Shown piece after piece: positions 31,592 through 33,666 of a DNA stretch of 33,666 nt. Location: the NCBI GenBank assembly GCA_021774615.1, contig JAJFIW010000001.1, forward strand, positions 1 to 33,666, given 5' to 3'. Positions within the stretch are counted from its first letter, which is position 1. Each line of letters starts with the position of its first letter. Source of the stretch: Alphaproteobacteria bacterium (GTDB lineage Bacteria > Pseudomonadota > Alphaproteobacteria > UBA1280 > UBA6503). The translations under genes and the position numbers were made by a program. Below the pieces are notes generated by a model, which saw only the letters and a program-made list of their open reading frames with translations, was not told the origin of the DNA and did no database searches.

Positions 31592-33666
31592 CAGTTTCTG
31601 CCTCTATTACATCTTCTTCAGTAAGCTGCTCAACTTGAGCTTCTTCACCTTCAATAATGTCTTCTTCAAAATCTTCTTCCAAAACAGCAGCTGGGATACG
31701 TACTACGCTTGCAACGGTTTCATCGTCAACACGGAACAACCGAACGCCTTGTGTATTACGACTAATAACACTGATATCAGCCACACGGGTACGGATAACT
31801 TGCCCCTCGCTTGTAACAAAGATTACGTGGTCTTCCTCATCAACAGGCATTGAAGCTACGACTTTACCATTACGTTCGGTAGTTTTAATCGCAATTACAC
31901 CAATTGTACCGCGGCTACGCTGCGGGAATTGGTCTTGACGAGTACACTTACCGTAGCCATGCTCGGTAACAGTTAAAATTAGCGGGTCATCTTCTGTAAC
32001 AACTTGCATTGAGACCAACTCGTCTTTGTCGCGCAGGCTAACGCCTTTAACCCCAAAAGCAGTACGGCTTTGGATAGTTCGCAAATCCTCAACTGGGAAA
32101 CGAACCGCTTGCCCATCACGAGTTGAAATAAGAACATGTCCTTCTTTTTCGCCAGTAACAGCAACATTTATTAGTTCGTCGCCTTCTTGTAAGCTAATCC
32201 CACGGATACCACCAGAGTGAACATTAGCAAATGCTGTTAATGGTGTTTTACGTACAATCCCTTGGCGAGTTGCAAATAGTGCTACCATTTTTTCCCACTC
32301 GTCCATATCCCGAGGGCAAGGTAGAACACGCATTACACGTTCGTCTTTTTCAAGGTTTACGAGGTTAATAAATGCTTTACCTCGAGAACCATGGCTTGCT
32401 TGTGGAATTTCGAATACCTTAAGCTTAAACACTTGGCCATTAGAGGTGAACACTAATAGTGGGTCATGAGTATTCGCCACAAATAATGTTTCGAGCTGTT
32501 CATCGTCCTTCATGTTGGTTGTGCTACGGCCTTTACCACCACGACGTTGGGCACGGTAGTCGGCCAACGGTTGGCGTTTTGCATAGCCACCATCGCTAAT
32601 ACTTACGACCATTTCCTCAGGCTTAATGAAGTCTTCAATATTAAACTCGTTTGCAGAGTCTGTTATTTCTGAACGACGTGGGTTATCGAATAGTTCTTTA
32701 ACTTCGAGCAAATCATCTTTTATCAAGCCAAGCATTACGCTACGGTTAGATAAAATATCGACAAGACCTTTAATAAAGTCTGAAATTTCTGCTGCTTCGT
32801 CGTTAATTTTGTCTCTTTCCAGACCAGTCAAACGATGTAAGCGCAACTCAAGAATTGCTTGCGCTTGTAATTCGCTCATGTTGTAGGTAGTGCCACTAAA
32901 TGGCTCGCCCAAAAGTTCGATAAGTGGGCGCACATTTTCTGCTGGCCACTCCCTAGAAACTAACCCTTCTTTAGCGTCAGCTGGGTTTGCCGCATTACGG
33001 ATAAGTTTGATGATTTCGTCAATGTTAGCAACAGAAATTGCCAAACCAACCAATACATGCGCTCGTGAGCGTGCTTTACCTAGCTCGTATTTAGTCCGAC
33101 GAGAAATAACCTCTTCACGGTGAGCCAAAAAGCAACGTAAAATTTGTTTAACGCCCATTAGCTTCGGCCGGCCTTTATCCAAAGCCAGCATATTATACGA
33201 GAATGATGTTTGTAATTGCGTATGCTGGAATAGTTGGTTCAACAATACGTCTTGGTCAGCATCGCGCTTAAGCTCAATAACAACACGAACCCCAACACGG
33301 TCAGACTCATCTCGCAAGTCTGATATTCCGCTAATGATTTTGTCTCGTACTAATTCTGCAATACGCTCTACCATTTTTGCTTTATTAACTTGGTATGGCA
33401 TTTCGTTAACAATAATTGCACGGCGGTTATTGCTCTCTTCAAAACAAGTAAGACCACGAACTGTAACACTACCACGGCCTGTTAACAAAGCTTGGCGGAT
33501 ACCACCACGCCCCATAACAATCCCGCCTGTTGGGAAGTCTGGACCTTTAACAATTTCTAGCATTGCTTCATCTGATAAATCTGGGTCATCAATCATCGCA
33601 ATGGCAGCGTCAACAATCTCACCCAAGTTATGTGGTGGAATGTTTGTTGCCATGCCAACCGCAATA
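31572..33666 (-). CDS. gyrA: DNA gyrase subunit A, C-terminal part (start beyond right edge)
   Basis: The frame is open at the right edge; 697 codons are visible before the stop. The part present begins at IAVGMATNIPPHNL, so the catalytic tyrosine and quinolone-resistance region are outside the window. It includes the rest of the breakage-reunion core, a coiled-coil region with an insertion of about 35 residues around WPAENVRPLIELLGEPF that I associate with alphaproteobacterial GyrA, and the beta-pinwheel DNA-wrapping domain with its GyrA box QRRGGKG (369-375, counted from the ATG at 33653). It ends in a very acidic tail of about 40 residues. Gyrase introduces negative supercoils with GyrB. 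Confidence 0.98.
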   Translation of the reverse strand, partial: IAVGMATNIPPHNLGEIVDAAIAMIDDPDLSDEAMLEIVKGPDFPTGGIVMGRGGIRQALLTGRGSVTVRGLTCFEESNNRRAIIVNEMPYQVNKAKMVERIAELVRDKIISGISDLRDESDRVGVRVVIELKRDADQDVLLNQLFQHTQLQTSFSYNMLALDKGRPKLMGVKQILRCFLAHREEVISRRTKYELGKARSRAHVLVGLAISVANIDEIIKLIRNAANPADAKEGLVSREWPAENVRPLIELLGEPFSGTTYNMSELQAQAILELRLHRLTGLERDKINDEAAEISDFIKGLVDILSNRSVMLGLIKDDLLEVKELFDNPRRSEITDSANEFNIEDFIKPEEMVVSISDGGYAKRQPLADYRAQRRGGKGRSTTNMKDDEQLETLFVANTHDPLLVFTSNGQVFKLKVFEIPQASHGSRGKAFINLVNLEKDERVMRVLPCPRDMDEWEKMVALFATRQGIVRKTPLTAFANVHSGGIRGISLQEGDELINVAVTGEKEGHVLISTRDGQAVRFPVEDLRTIQSRTAFGVKGVSLRDKDELVSMQVVTEDDPLILTVTEHGYGKCTRQDQFPQRSRGTIGVIAIKTTERNGKVVASMPVDEEDHVIFVTSEGQVIRTRVADISVISRNTQGVRLFRVDDETVASVVRIPAAVLEEDFEEDIIEGEEAQVEQLTEEDVIEAETDDETTS

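Overview
The window looks like chromosomal DNA from a facultatively anaerobic, nitrate-respiring Gram-negative bacterium, most likely a low-GC alphaproteobacterium. The grounds are the gyrA-coaD-cyclophilin-queA-tgt order on the right, which is typical of Alphaproteobacteria, an extra segment in GyrA of the kind I associate with that class, and an outer-membrane porin with a signal peptide at the left edge. The lineage call is inference from gene order and family resemblance; no database was searched. I see no insertion sequence, prophage, CRISPR array or rRNA.

Layout. 1-381: start of a porin gene that runs off the left edge. 494-3222 (minus): class III anaerobic ribonucleotide reductase, nrdD-nrdG. 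3403-4629: moeA, divergent from nrdD. 4656-5411 (minus): a CRP/FNR-family regulator with an unusual C-terminal cysteine cluster. 5528-18679: a long plus-strand nitrate respiration block, narK1-narK2-narG-narH-narJ-narI-ppiC-hemN-nnrS, densely packed with overlapping or nearly touching genes. 18676-19377 (minus): a second CRP/FNR (DNR-like) regulator. 19577-23874: a molybdenum-cofactor operon, moaA, moaC-mogA fusion, moaD, moaE, mobA, a small unknown gene and a TauE/SafE permease, preceded by a Moco riboswitch. 23866-24948 (minus): MoeB-rhodanese. 25029-26418: a two-gene module of a soluble chemoreceptor-like protein and a flavodiiron/ODP-like metallo-beta-lactamase protein, ended by a strong terminator. 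26594-27058: a GNAT acetyltransferase. 27128-27203 (minus): tRNA-Lys. 27268-33666 (minus): tgt, queA, periplasmic cyclophilin, a methylguanine-DNA methyltransferase fused to a histidine phosphatase, coaD, and the 3' two thirds of gyrA.

How it works together. Nitrate enters through NarK1/NarK2 and is reduced by NarGHI, matured by NarJ. The reductase needs bis-MGD, hence moeA and the moa/mob operon, and haem made without oxygen, hence hemN. NnrS fits nitric-oxide stress. NrdDG makes deoxynucleotides without oxygen. Five 14-bp palindromes of FNR/DNR type sit before nrdD, moeA, narK1, narG and moaA. Both regulators carry the E-x-x-S-R recognition helix expected to read TTGAT half-sites. At four of the five promoters a -10-like hexamer starts exactly 29.5 bp from the box centre, the class II activation geometry. 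At moaA this promoter feeds straight into a Moco riboswitch that can mask the ribosome binding site, so the operon appears to compute 'anoxia/NO AND Moco shortage'.

The most novel-looking items are the chemoreceptor-like/ODP pair, whose first protein appears to hold two copies of the chemoreceptor tip motif, the methyltransferase-histidine phosphatase fusion, and the regulator whose C-terminal cysteines recall the Bacillus-type placement of an Fe-S cluster.
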